This document shows positions 19,218-27,777 of a DNA stretch of 64,000 bases, piece after piece. A program made the translations under genes and the position numbers. Positions within the stretch are counted from its first letter, which is position 1; every line of letters starts with the position of its first letter. The stretch comes from Candidatus Chlorobium masyuteum (GTDB lineage: Bacteria > Bacteroidota > Chlorobiia > Chlorobiales > Chlorobiaceae). The stretch is taken from positions 135,456 to 199,455 of the forward strand of contig NZ_JAAORA010000004.1 of the NCBI RefSeq assembly GCF_011601315.1, in the 5' to 3' direction. The notes beneath the pieces were generated by a model. That model saw only the letters and a program-made list of their open reading frames with translations, had not been told where the DNA came from and ran no database searches.

Positions 19218-20101
19218 TATTGCTTCCCGAGCATTTCTTCAATATCCGGCCCGATACAAGCAAGCAGGTCCATATCAATCACTCTTCGACGGAACTCTGT
19301 AGCGGTCTTATGGCGGTCATAGGAACCGGCCATGTTAACTGTCAATGAAAAAGCAAGATCAATTGAAAGTTCCTCTTTGTATAAATCGGCCATATCATAG
19401 ACAAATGGCAATGGGCTGCCTGAGTGTATGAAACCAATATGTGGAGAGTAACCCATACTGTGGACAGCAGAACAAATAATACCATAGAGGGCAGCATTTG
19501 CTGAGGTCAGGATTCTATTGGTTACATCACCCATCTCAAACTTGCCGGGAGTGAATTGCCGACCCTTCCACCCAACCTTGTACTTTATAGCTTTTTTCTC
19601 ATAGAGTTGACGAACACGCAAACCCTCCATTCCCATCAGTTGATGAAGGGTTTTGTTTTCCAGTTTCTCTCCGGGAAACCTTCGTTTAAACATACGGGCA
19701 GCAACTTTCAGTGATTTATCGGGGTCAGCCGAGAGTAACATCTGCCGCCGAAAATTCCGGGTGTCGCTTGTTGGCGTCTGCCCGGCGGCAAAAAAAATAA
19801 GACTGTCTTCGCCAACCCAGCATAATCCACAATTTGAAGCAGACATTACTTTGACGGCTTCATGGGTAACGGTTGTGCCCGGCCCAAGTAACAAACAATT
19901 GAGCATCGCAACCGGCAACCGGACGACGTTCCCATCACAGTCTATCCACTTGATACTGCTATCATCAATTTCCAGTCTGCCTCGTTCAAGATAGACAAAA
20001 GGGTATTTATCTTTGACCTGCGGCAACGTGTCGCGCGTAATCTTAATCAACAGCCGTTGTGCAGCACCATCTTTTACAGGAAGTTCAGACATGGTCGTCA
20101 A
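19217..20101 (-). CDS. cas1: CRISPR integrase Cas1 (type I-E)
   Basis: A 294-residue Cas1e. The metal-binding active site is recognisable in GYSPHIGFIHSG and PFVYDMADLYKEE (His and Asp residues around 205-222), with the conserved Glu expected in the helix near 145. Cas1 is the catalytic integrase for new spacers. The ATG at 20101 overlaps the end of cas5e by 17 bases. A second ATG three codons later (MSELPVKDG) is an equally good start. It is coupled to cas2 by TAATG. Confidence 0.95.
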   Translation of the reverse strand: MTTMSELPVKDGAAQRLLIKITRDTLPQVKDKYPFVYLERGRLEIDDSSIKWIDCDGNVVRLPVAMLNCLLLGPGTTVTHEAVKVMSASNCGLCWVGEDSLIFFAAGQTPTSDTRNFRRQMLLSADPDKSLKVAARMFKRRFPGEKLENKTLHQLMGMEGLRVRQLYEKKAIKYKVGWKGRQFTPGKFEMGDVTNRILTSANAALYGIICSAVHSMGYSPHIGFIHSGSPLPFVYDMADLYKEELSIDLAFSLTVNMAGSYDRHKTATEFRRRVIDMDLLACIGPDIEEMLGKQ

Positions 20102-20786
20102 CTGTAATTATTGTTACCCTGCGTTCTCTGTACAACTTGTTTTCACCAAACTGGATTGGCACATCATTCAGAACAATGGATTCTCCATCGTGCTCTCCAT
20201 CCAAAACCCTGAAATCCTCCACCAGCTTTTTTTCTTGCGCTACCTCGATAGCGCGAACTATAGCTGCGGATTCTGAAGCAAAAGATCCTTGATAGATGAA
20301 ATCCGTAGGCACACAGCACTTTCGGCCCAAATAGATATCCCAGCAAGGATTCGCCAGAGCATCGGCAATAATGGCTGTTTTAGCGACTGGAATTTGCAGA
20401 ATGGCAGCAAAGGCAGCATCCTGCAGGTAGTAGCGATAGGTTATTTTTGAGCCGCCCCCAACAGCCGCCTTACCATCACTTTTTTTGGGGATCAGGAGCG
20501 TTTCCCAAGGGTTCTGGTCATCATAGCCACTCCCAACCATATGGAAATCTCTCAACAAGGCTTCTCTTTCTTTTGATCTTCGAAAGGAGAGTACTGTCTG
20601 GCTAAGTGAACCCATCTCCTGCAGCAGTTCTTTCTGCTCACCACCAGCACCAAGGGCACAGCATAGCAGACCGAGTACACCCGATTTTGTTGGGAAATCA
20701 AGGGTACCCCTTCGACCGAATCTTGAGTCGGAACCCCATGACTGCAATGGCGCTTCAAGCCAGAGCAAGAGATAGGTGCTACTCAT
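20085..20786 (-). CDS. cas5e: Cascade subunit Cas5e (CasD)
   Basis: A 233-residue protein starting MSSTYLLLWLEAPLQSWGSDSRFG, the typical N-terminus of Cas5e with the LxLxAPLQSWG motif, followed by TLDFPTKSGVLGLLC. In Cascade it holds the 5' handle of the crRNA. It starts in an ATGA overlap with the cas7e stop. The C-terminal half (FIYQGSF ... VLDGEHDGES ... RRVTIITVD) fits the family. Confidence 0.93.
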   Translation of the reverse strand: MSSTYLLLWLEAPLQSWGSDSRFGRRGTLDFPTKSGVLGLLCCALGAGGEQKELLQEMGSLSQTVLSFRRSKEREALLRDFHMVGSGYDDQNPWETLLIPKKSDGKAAVGGGSKITYRYYLQDAAFAAILQIPVAKTAIIADALANPCWDIYLGRKCCVPTDFIYQGSFASESAAIVRAIEVAQEKKLVEDFRVLDGEHDGESIVLNDVPIQFGENKLYRERRVTIITVDDHV

Positions 20787-21826
20787 TGAACCTCCGCTAC
20801 AGATTTTTTCAATTCCTCGATGAGATGGTCAATGCTGAAACCTGCGTCTTCACCAAAAGTAAACTCTTTTTGTTTACCGAATAATGACCCTGCCAAGACC
20901 TCTTTTTTAGCCAGATAATCGGTGAGTGCCGTTATGCTTGGTTGAAGATAGCCTCCATCTTTTGCTTTAACGGCTGTTTCAAAAGGCATCTGCAAGCGCT
21001 GCCCATTACGGACAAAGATTTTTGCAAATTCCCATGGAGAGGCCCCGGACTGGGTGGTTTGCCTCGCACTTGGAACAGCTACAAAAAGGGCTTTGGTAAA
21101 CGCTTCAATTGCTTTTTCGAGTCCATCACCAGAAAGAGAAGCCCAAAGCTGGCCAAGATCCAGACTGACATACCGGTAATAAGTCGCTGAATTGAACTCC
21201 AGGCTCCCCATGTGAGCGGAACCCTGCTCTTCACTCAGGTCATCAAGAGCGGTAAAAAACTCCACCTCGTTGCTGACTTTATGCGTTGAGATCGCATGAG
21301 AGAATGATGCCGCAGCCTCAATGTCGAGTTCACTCGCTTGAGCAACCATACGACCAAACAAGGCAATGTCAAGTCCGTCAAGAGCAGGGTTCAGGGTTTT
21401 CTTGGCTACTTTTTGAAGCTCTTTGTCGCTCAGTTTTACTCCGTCAAAACTTTTTTCATTGGCGTAGTCCGCAAAAGCTCGCGCTTCAGATTCACTGAAA
21501 AAGAAAAGGGTATCCTTGCTGAATGCTTCGGAAATAATTTTTCCGCATGCGGCACCCTGCTCTTCAGAGGCACCTCTTTCGACGCAAGCTTTAGCAACGA
21601 ATTCTCCTATTTTTTTCGTGCGGATGCCGAGTTTGATATCAAATTCTTGCATGGCAACCCGTACTTGGCGTTTCCAGCATTGAGAGCTGACACGGGCACG
21701 AGTGTTTCCCCCAACTATTGCGGTTTTTGGGGCTCCCACGTCATCACGATTCAGGCAGGTGACAGGAAATGACTGAAGAATGTGGTATTCAATGCGGGTG
21801 TTTCTGAAGGGATTCGTGGTGCTCAT
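20783..21826 (-). CDS. cas7e: Cascade backbone subunit Cas7e (CasC)
   Basis: A 347-residue protein beginning with IEYHILQSFPVTCLNRDDVGAPKTA and continuing RARVSSQCWKRQVR, the Cas7e/CasC hallmark of the crRNA backbone protein present in six copies in Cascade. Its length is typical (E. coli CasC is ~363). It follows cas6e after a 13-base gap and overlaps cas5e by four bases. Confidence 0.95.
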   Translation of the reverse strand: MSTTNPFRNTRIEYHILQSFPVTCLNRDDVGAPKTAIVGGNTRARVSSQCWKRQVRVAMQEFDIKLGIRTKKIGEFVAKACVERGASEEQGAACGKIISEAFSKDTLFFFSESEARAFADYANEKSFDGVKLSDKELQKVAKKTLNPALDGLDIALFGRMVAQASELDIEAAASFSHAISTHKVSNEVEFFTALDDLSEEQGSAHMGSLEFNSATYYRYVSLDLGQLWASLSGDGLEKAIEAFTKALFVAVPSARQTTQSGASPWEFAKIFVRNGQRLQMPFETAVKAKDGGYLQPSITALTDYLAKKEVLAGSLFGKQKEFTFGEDAGFSIDHLIEELKKSVAEVQ

Positions 21827-21839
21827 AATGATTGTGTGG

Positions 21840-22466
21840 TTAGTTTGTGATTGAAGCTTTTAAAGGGGCTATCTGGAGCAAGCCAAAACCGAATGCCCGG
21901 CCTCGCCCGATGCCCTGCTGAAAACTTTTAATGAACAATGAGCGGTCAACTACTTCAAGTTCGCCGATCAACTCAGCCCCGCCATGGGTAACGCTGTGAG
22001 TTTGTTTGACAAATTGCTTGACATGAAGAGTTTGCACCTGGAGCGAAGCAGAATGGACTGTGAACCCCCATGAAGCAGGCGCTTTTTCGATGAACCACTG
22101 TGCAATCTCATCACGATCTCGAAGAGCTATAAGTTTGCGACTTTTACTATCACGTTTGGTGGGATTGATGACAACCTCAAAACGATAACGATCAAAGGCC
22201 ATAAACTTATCATCAATCACTTTTGATTCCAGAACTCCGTGCTCAGGTTGGCGAGGCTCTCTGTCCGAAAGCAGAAGTATCAACCGACCGTTGCTGTCAC
22301 CTCCCTTGTCAGCATAGAGAAACCCGCTCGGAACGCTTGCATTTTTCTCTACCTCGCTTCTCCGGTCTTCAAAGAGGCTATAGACAACCCTGTGCATCGA
22401 ATAATCATCAGTGACACGCAGCGCTTTAAGATCTTTTGGGCCAAGTCTGAGTATGCTTGCTATCAT
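21840..22466 (-). CDS. cas6e: crRNA endonuclease Cas6e (CasE)
   Basis: A 208-residue protein. I place the start at 22466 (MIASILRLGPKDL), where ATGA overlaps the cse2 stop; the open frame extends upstream but lies inside cse2. YSMHRVVYSLF (residues ~21-31) provides the His and Tyr typical of the Cas6e active site. The Gly-rich C-terminus GIGRGRAFGFGLL is the RAMP loop. It cuts the leftward array transcript in each repeat to leave an 8-base 5' handle. Unlike E. coli, where casE follows casD, it sits between cse2 and cas7e. Confidence 0.93.
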   Translation of the reverse strand: MIASILRLGPKDLKALRVTDDYSMHRVVYSLFEDRRSEVEKNASVPSGFLYADKGGDSNGRLILLLSDREPRQPEHGVLESKVIDDKFMAFDRYRFEVVINPTKRDSKSRKLIALRDRDEIAQWFIEKAPASWGFTVHSASLQVQTLHVKQFVKQTHSVTHGGAELIGELEVVDRSLFIKSFQQGIGRGRAFGFGLLQIAPLKASITN

Positions 22467-22996
22467 GCCGCCTCCGTTTTTGCCGCCGAATGGCCATATG
22501 TATAAAACTCTTGTGCCCACTGGCTTTTTATTCTTTCGCTCTCCCAATGGAATTTCAGCAGTTGTTCAAGCAGACAGGCATAATTGATAGACGAGTTCCC
22601 TCTTGAGGCAATCAAACTGAAGAGCGGGCGGAGAATTCTGCACGCCTCTTCGACTGAGTCACAGGCAAGCAGACGACGCAGTTTTGCTTTTGCCTGGTCG
22701 CTCTGATTACCATCGTCATAACACTTCGCAATGGCCCTGCCGATTCCCTCATTGCCATTATGAGCACTCTTTTCCTTGGCAATTGCAGCAGCAACTGTTG
22801 CAAAAGGCAGTCGTTCCCATGGCTTTTCCAGATCAATGTTGAAGGCGGCCAAATACTCCCAGCTCTGGTATTCAGTTGCAGGGTTGTCGGCCCGCTTGAG
22901 AGCCGCAGCAACGCCCTTGTTCTTTGCGATCCGGTCTATTATGTACGCTACAAATGCCTTCGACCTGCTGGTTTTTGTTCCAGGTTCATTCTTCAT
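22463..22996 (-). CDS. cse2: Cascade small subunit Cse2 (CasB, Cas11)
   Basis: A 177-residue, helix-rich protein. The start at 22996 (MKNEPGTKTS) forms an ATGA overlap with the cse1 stop. It shows the family segments SWEYLAAFNIDLEKPWERLPFATVAAAIA and the basic KLRRLLACDSVEEACRILRPLFSLIASRG. Two Cse2 copies form the belly of Cascade and stabilise the R-loop. Confidence 0.9.
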   Translation of the reverse strand: MKNEPGTKTSRSKAFVAYIIDRIAKNKGVAAALKRADNPATEYQSWEYLAAFNIDLEKPWERLPFATVAAAIAKEKSAHNGNEGIGRAIAKCYDDGNQSDQAKAKLRRLLACDSVEEACRILRPLFSLIASRGNSSINYACLLEQLLKFHWESERIKSQWAQEFYTYGHSAAKTEAA

Positions 22997-24558
22997 GGCT
23001 TTATATTTTCCGGGTTGAGGTAATTGATAAGATTTGGCCGGTTTTTTGCCCACGCATCAATCTGCCGTGCGCTCTCTTTGGGGCAAAAAGTGTCGTAAGC
23101 TTTTATTGCTGACTGTGCGAATATTTTCCTTACTCTTACGGTGTCATGAGGAGGAGCACAGGCATCAACCAGATTCTGAAAACGACGCTCGCAGAGTTCC
23201 CAGAACAAAGTCGAAGCTTGACCTGCCAGGCTGGCATCAGTCATATTCTGTGCCTTAAAAAAGCCATTTGTTGCCGACCATACCGTCTTGGACAATTTGT
23301 CGAGTGCATCCATCTCTACCTGCAGTTGATGGTACCATGGTTCCCCGAGAATAGCGCAATCAAGAAAAATAAGTGATTCAACAAAATCATCATCCTGCTT
23401 GACCGATTGATCGCCTGCGTTTGTGCTTACCTTGAGACCTCCTGACCAAATACCAATCTGCTCGTACCTGCTGCGGAAGCGAACCAGACCGTACCGGATA
23501 AACTGGCAATCATAACTCTGACCACTGCCAGCACTCATAAATGCGAGCAACGAAACAAGCTCTCGCCATGGGCGCTTGTTTGGATCAATCCACTTGATTT
23601 TTGGAGTTGCGCCTCCTGCATCTACAGCCATGCTTGGCTCCCGCCAGCCCTCTTTGTGGCTTGGGTACTGCAAACCCTCTACGTAATAGATCCCATCCCC
23701 TTCAAGCAAAACAAAACGAGATATTGAAACAAGAGTCGCCATATAGGAAAGTTTCAGGTTCTGCGCTATCGAACAATTCTCTCCTTTCGGCATCACTTCC
23801 CATGGTGCACTTCCCAATCCTGTAGTCCAGTATGCGTTCTCCTTTATCCGTTCGTGTGAGAGAAGATTCAGTAGAAGGGTGTCGATGAGGGTTTCACCAA
23901 CAAGAATAGAATGGAGATAACCAATATAATTCCCAATACTTGGAGCTGCTTTTGCCGACCCTGTTTTACCAACATATCCATCAGTTAAGATATCAAGGTT
24001 TTTTTCGGTACGCTTTCCACCCAGAGCAAAGTTCATGAGCGAGACAACGAATAACGCCTTGTCAGCATCTGACAAGACCTTGGGCACCTGATACTGGGTG
24101 AGGATAGTATTATTCTCAGCAGGAAGATCGGGATAGAATCCCATCCCTAATGATTTTGGTTTTGCACTCGCTTCGGCATTCCGCTCCCCAGCCTTGTTGG
24201 TGGCAGTATGAAGATCATTCCGTTTCCGTCGCTCAACGAGGCCGCTTATGGCTGGCATTTGCAAAAAGGGTTTTTCTCCGTAAAGCCAGAATCTGTCATA
24301 CCACTTTTCAAGGTACTCCAAGCACTTTTGGGCAAGATCAAAAGTCTCGATGGTTTCCAGAACCTCATCGTCTTCAGGTGTCAATGCGGCTTGAGCAATA
24401 GCGAGTAAAAGCTTGGTCATGGCCATTTTCTGCAAGGGATTGCCGCCGAGTCCACGATTGCTGGCGTCACTGAATATCTGGCGCAGGCTCAATCGGCCCT
24501 TGTCGATAACAGGTATCCATGGCTCGTCAATCAGATTAAATCGATTTTCAAGGGTCAT
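22993..24558 (-). CDS. cse1: Cascade large subunit Cse1 (CasA, Cas8e)
   Basis: A 521-residue protein. The start at 24558 (MTLENRFNLIDEPWIPV) matches the family's N-terminus; a longer frame to 24651 would run into cas3 and is rejected. FNLIDEPWIPV and the middle LENLLSHERIKENAYWTTG-like region are typical of Cse1, which recognises the PAM and recruits Cas3. It starts 20 bases after the cas3 stop and overlaps cse2 by four bases. Confidence 0.93.
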   Translation of the reverse strand: MTLENRFNLIDEPWIPVIDKGRLSLRQIFSDASNRGLGGNPLQKMAMTKLLLAIAQAALTPEDDEVLETIETFDLAQKCLEYLEKWYDRFWLYGEKPFLQMPAISGLVERRKRNDLHTATNKAGERNAEASAKPKSLGMGFYPDLPAENNTILTQYQVPKVLSDADKALFVVSLMNFALGGKRTEKNLDILTDGYVGKTGSAKAAPSIGNYIGYLHSILVGETLIDTLLLNLLSHERIKENAYWTTGLGSAPWEVMPKGENCSIAQNLKLSYMATLVSISRFVLLEGDGIYYVEGLQYPSHKEGWREPSMAVDAGGATPKIKWIDPNKRPWRELVSLLAFMSAGSGQSYDCQFIRYGLVRFRSRYEQIGIWSGGLKVSTNAGDQSVKQDDDFVESLIFLDCAILGEPWYHQLQVEMDALDKLSKTVWSATNGFFKAQNMTDASLAGQASTLFWELCERRFQNLVDACAPPHDTVRVRKIFAQSAIKAYDTFCPKESARQIDAWAKNRPNLINYLNPENIKP

Positions 24559-24577
24559 ATCAATGGTGTTGCCTGGT

Positions 24578-27163
24578 TTATTTTTTTTTAGAACAATAAC
24601 CGAGTCTAGGACTGTAGCTGAGTCTATACGACGTTGATGCATCTTGACCATTCAGGGATTTCAATTCACCATCCTGGCCGACAATTGCTACACGAAGCAG
24701 ACTCTCGTCATACGAGCTATCACCGAGATAGAAATAACCTTTAAGCCACTCGAGGCTCTTCATAGGCGATGCTTCCGGGGCAAGGTAGTCGGCAACATGC
24801 AGTGTTTGTTGTGCAAGTGCTGCTGCCAGCAAACGCTGAGCCATTCTGCCTTTTGGTCGCGATTGTAATGGCAGAAAAATGTCGCTTCCATCCAATAGCC
24901 TCACTGTTGTCCCTCCCCGTTCTCGGTCAATGCGCACAGATTGCAAAAGCAGAACTTCCACACTCTCCTGTTCACTGTATCGGGTGCTTGCCTTGCTTTC
25001 AGGTAACGTTCTGGAACCTGCTGATATGCCGCCCAAAGCTAATCGTTCAAGCACCTCACGCTTTCTACGGAGTATTTCTTTTTGTTTGAGTAGCAGCGGG
25101 TTTTCATCATCTTTTTCCTGATAAGTAGCCTCAATCAGATCGCGTATCTGGTCAGGAATTACCAGCTCAGTGATGCCACTCCAGACCTCCAAGGTGCGCA
25201 GAAGAACATAGGGGCTGTATACTTTGGCAGTAAGGCCAAATTCTTTTTCGGGGTGCTCCAGAGCATTGACGTATTCCGGTTTTAGTATCCATACTTCACA
25301 AAGAGAGCCGCTTGGGCGAACGGTTTCGCTGTTCCGCCATAGCCTCCCGATTCTCTGGAGGAGCATATCTGTCGGACAAATTTTTGTCACCAAAAAGTCT
25401 GCATCAATATCAAGAGATTGCTCCAACACTTGAGTCCCAACCAGTATCCGTCCATTTTGACGTCGAAGTTCACTGTTACCCTTGCCGTACCGGGTAACCC
25501 AATACTCCTCATGGCCTTCTCGATCCGTTTTCAAAAAACGGGAATGCAAAAGACCGCACTCAATCCCCAGCCCATCAGCTCGGGCCGCCAAAATACTGAA
25601 TGTACGTTGAGCCTCAGCAACCGTATTTTCTATCCAGAGTACCTGTTGGCCTCCTTCAGCCCTTGTCAGCGCCTCTTCCAGAGCTGTATCGGGAGTTGAA
25701 AACGATTGAATGCTGACGACAATTTTACCCGGAACAGTTGTGGTTGTTTCTATTGGAGAATCATCATCACTTCTCTTGACGGTTAGCAATGGATATGAAT
25801 CATTGGAAACCGCTTGCGTTAAAAGCTTTTCACGCCTCTCTTTGGTCAATGTTGCGCTAAGAATGATAACGGTACACTGTAGTGCGCGAAGGGTTTCAAC
25901 AAGTTGATCAAGGATGGTGCCGGTATAGGCATCATAAGAATGTACCTCGTCGAGAATGACTACCTTTCCGGCAAGACCGAATGCCCTGACAAAGCCATGC
26001 TTCACATTCATCACGGCCATCAGCGCCTGATCGATAGTGCCTACGGCAAAAGGGGCAAGAATACCCCGTTTACCTACACTGAACCAACTACCTCCAGCGC
26101 CACCATCTTCGCCCATCTCGATCTCTTTCAGCCATGCATTGCCGTGCAGCAAAAGAGCCCGGCGATGGGGGCATTCAGATGTCAATATTTTCTTCAAAAA
26201 GTCATTAACCCTGTCATGAATCTTGTTGGAGGTTAACTGTGTTGGCAGAGCAAAGTAGAATCCTGTTGCTTGTCCGGCAGCTATAATGGAATAGGCAGCA
26301 TAAAGTGCCGCTTCAGTTTTACCTATACCCATTGGAGCTTCAAGAATATAGGTGCCGGGCATCTTTGCATTCTCGATAAGCAACTCCTGAATTCCTCGTG
26401 GTTTAAAACCGAATATATTATTGAATCCAAGCCCTTTGACAATTGTCGGTGTCACAAACCCTGCGGCATCAACGGCACCCTTGATCAGCGGTTGCCAAGC
26501 TACGTCAGGGTTATCAAAATCAGGTCCTGATCCGATCCAGTCTGCTACCGTTGTAAGGCCGGCAACAGCTTTTGCTTGCAGTGGATTTTTTATTACAGGA
26601 AACTCCAATCCTGTTGCCATCTTGATATTTTGAACAAGTTCAACTCTTCTCTCTTGCCAAAGCGTACCTCCAAAAACCTTGTCTTCAGCTACAAGCCCAT
26701 TTAACTCCGGAGAGTATCCATGATGTTGACCTATGATTTGAGGAATTTGCCACCCGATTTTCAATGCGTGTGCGGTAGCCATGCTGACCCCGGCGTGATA
26801 GCCCCAGTTTTTCTCAAGTGCAGGGTTGATGTGGGAGAGGCTTGCCAGAGAATTGGGAACATAGTCGTCTGTTCCACGGTATATTTTTTCCTGGAATGTG
26901 GGGCTGACCTTCCCTATATCATGAATTGCAGCGACAAGTTCCGAGCCTTCAGGGAAAAGAGCTGACCGTAAAAAAGATGGTGTTCGCAAAAGGAGTTCCC
27001 TCGCAACCTCGCCGACAATTGAGCAATGATCTAAGACATCTCGCCCACCCTCACATTTCTCATTCTCTGACACACGGGTTTTCGCAAGGCACTCCTTAAG
27101 CGGCATAGCCTCAGTCAGCTCAGATGAGATATGATCGTTTGACTTCGACTTAGGAGTGCGCAT
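24578..27163 (-). CDS. cas3: CRISPR nuclease-helicase Cas3 (type I-E)
   Basis: An 861-residue protein with an N-terminal HD nuclease (LDHCSIVGEVA near 45, AAIHDIGKVSPTFQ near 80, and HAGVSMATAHA near 122). A superfamily-2 helicase follows: Walker A-like MGIGKTEAALYAAY near 275, VVILDEVHSYDAYTG near 400, the SAT motif IILSATLTKERR, and QRIGRLWR near 610. It degrades DNA that Cascade has unwound. It heads the leftward operon. Its start lies only 39 bases after the end of the truncated cas3 relic, so the operon may use the relic's promoter. No clear Shine-Dalgarno is visible. Confidence 0.94.
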   Translation of the reverse strand: MRTPKSKSNDHISSELTEAMPLKECLAKTRVSENEKCEGGRDVLDHCSIVGEVARELLLRTPSFLRSALFPEGSELVAAIHDIGKVSPTFQEKIYRGTDDYVPNSLASLSHINPALEKNWGYHAGVSMATAHALKIGWQIPQIIGQHHGYSPELNGLVAEDKVFGGTLWQERRVELVQNIKMATGLEFPVIKNPLQAKAVAGLTTVADWIGSGPDFDNPDVAWQPLIKGAVDAAGFVTPTIVKGLGFNNIFGFKPRGIQELLIENAKMPGTYILEAPMGIGKTEAALYAAYSIIAAGQATGFYFALPTQLTSNKIHDRVNDFLKKILTSECPHRRALLLHGNAWLKEIEMGEDGGAGGSWFSVGKRGILAPFAVGTIDQALMAVMNVKHGFVRAFGLAGKVVILDEVHSYDAYTGTILDQLVETLRALQCTVIILSATLTKERREKLLTQAVSNDSYPLLTVKRSDDDSPIETTTTVPGKIVVSIQSFSTPDTALEEALTRAEGGQQVLWIENTVAEAQRTFSILAARADGLGIECGLLHSRFLKTDREGHEEYWVTRYGKGNSELRRQNGRILVGTQVLEQSLDIDADFLVTKICPTDMLLQRIGRLWRNSETVRPSGSLCEVWILKPEYVNALEHPEKEFGLTAKVYSPYVLLRTLEVWSGITELVIPDQIRDLIEATYQEKDDENPLLLKQKEILRRKREVLERLALGGISAGSRTLPESKASTRYSEQESVEVLLLQSVRIDRERGGTTVRLLDGSDIFLPLQSRPKGRMAQRLLAAALAQQTLHVADYLAPEASPMKSLEWLKGYFYLGDSSYDESLLRVAIVGQDGELKSLNGQDASTSYRLSYSPRLGYCSKKK

Positions 27164-27202
27164 AGGTTCAGATTATTATGGGGAACCACAGACATCAAAC
27201 AA

Positions 27203-27367
27203 TCAACACAAAGGAAAAGCCCTAAAAATCACCCAATCTCCATTACCGAATTCATCGGCAAATCGGGCAGCTTTTTCGGCAACATGCATAAGATGGGCTT
27301 GCAGGTCATGTGCCTCCCATGAACCATCAGGATTTTCCCGAAGATGGGCAACTGATTTATTGTGCAT
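27203..27367 (-). pseudogene. Truncated type I-C-like cas3 (HD domain start only)
   Basis: A 54-codon leftward ORF starting MHNKSVAHLRENPDGSW and continuing HDLQAHLMHVAEKAARFADEFGNGDW. This is the usual beginning of type I-C (and related) Cas3 HD domains, where the next residues should be a short stretch and then HDLGK. Instead the frame runs into VIFRAFPLC and stops, so the fragment lacks the HD metal site and the whole helicase. It differs from the intact I-E Cas3 next to it. I infer a relic of an earlier CRISPR-cas locus. Homology is from memory of the family. Confidence 0.65.
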
Positions 27368-27629
27368 GTGAAGGCATAAGAATGATTGTGGTGGTGAGTC
27401 AATGATGCCAGTTTGAACCGCTGAACAGGATCAATTCATGCAAAAGGGATATAAAAACGCATAATCGTAATTCAGGCAACTGACACTTCTTATTTACAAA
27501 ATATTCACATCAAGCACAAGAAACAGCTTGCGTTACAGGTTTCTGAAGGAAAAGAATAATGCTGGCTGAAGAGATTTTGAATGCAGGATTGAAAAGAAAA
27601 GAAAGATGGGGGTGGCGACTTTTTTTCTG
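27368..27629. other. Gene-free stretch upstream of the cas3 relic
   Basis: About 260 bases with no convincing gene. It should hold the promoter of the cas region, but I find no clear -35/-10 pair. A small rightward ORF (from 27558, starting MLAEEILNAGLKRKERW, with a GAAGGA-like ribosome site) has no recognisable content and runs into the hairpin repeat, so I do not call it. Confidence 0.4.
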
Positions 27630-27684
27630 CCAATATGCTGTCCCTCCGGGACTCCAGGAAAGCCCCCTCGGGGCGGAATATTGG
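27630..27684. repeat. Hairpin repeat with CCAATAT / ATATTGG arms
   Basis: The left arm CCAATATGCTGTCCCTCCGG faces a right arm that reads, as reverse complement, CCAATATTCCGCCCCGAGGG, across a short loop. Similar CCTCCGGGA-containing stem-loops are common intergenic repeats in Chlorobi and cyanobacteria (from memory). Only one copy is seen in this window. It lies next to the second palindrome at 27716-27763. Confidence 0.55.
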
Positions 27685-27715
27685 TAGTACACGATCCACC
27701 CAAGCTCAGAGTTTT

Positions 27716-27763
27716 GTCATCTCGAACCCCAGGTGAGAGATCTCTCCTTGCAGTCGAGATGAC
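27716..27763. repeat. 48-base palindrome, GTCATCTCGA ... TCGAGATGAC
   Basis: Perfect 10-base arms flank a centre containing the palindrome AGAGATCTCT. A half copy occurs at 1812-1841. The element lies between the CRISPR relic and the FabH-like gene, 15 bases from that gene's stop. It could act as a bidirectional terminator-like hairpin in RNA, or be a mobile palindrome (MITE/REP-like). Confidence 0.65.
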
Positions 27764-27777
27764 CAGAAAAATGGGTA

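Noticed and set aside
22993..24651. Longer 552-residue version of cse1
   Set aside because: The extra N-terminal 31 residues overlap the end of cas3 and do not resemble Cse1; MTLENRFNLIDEPW is the family start.
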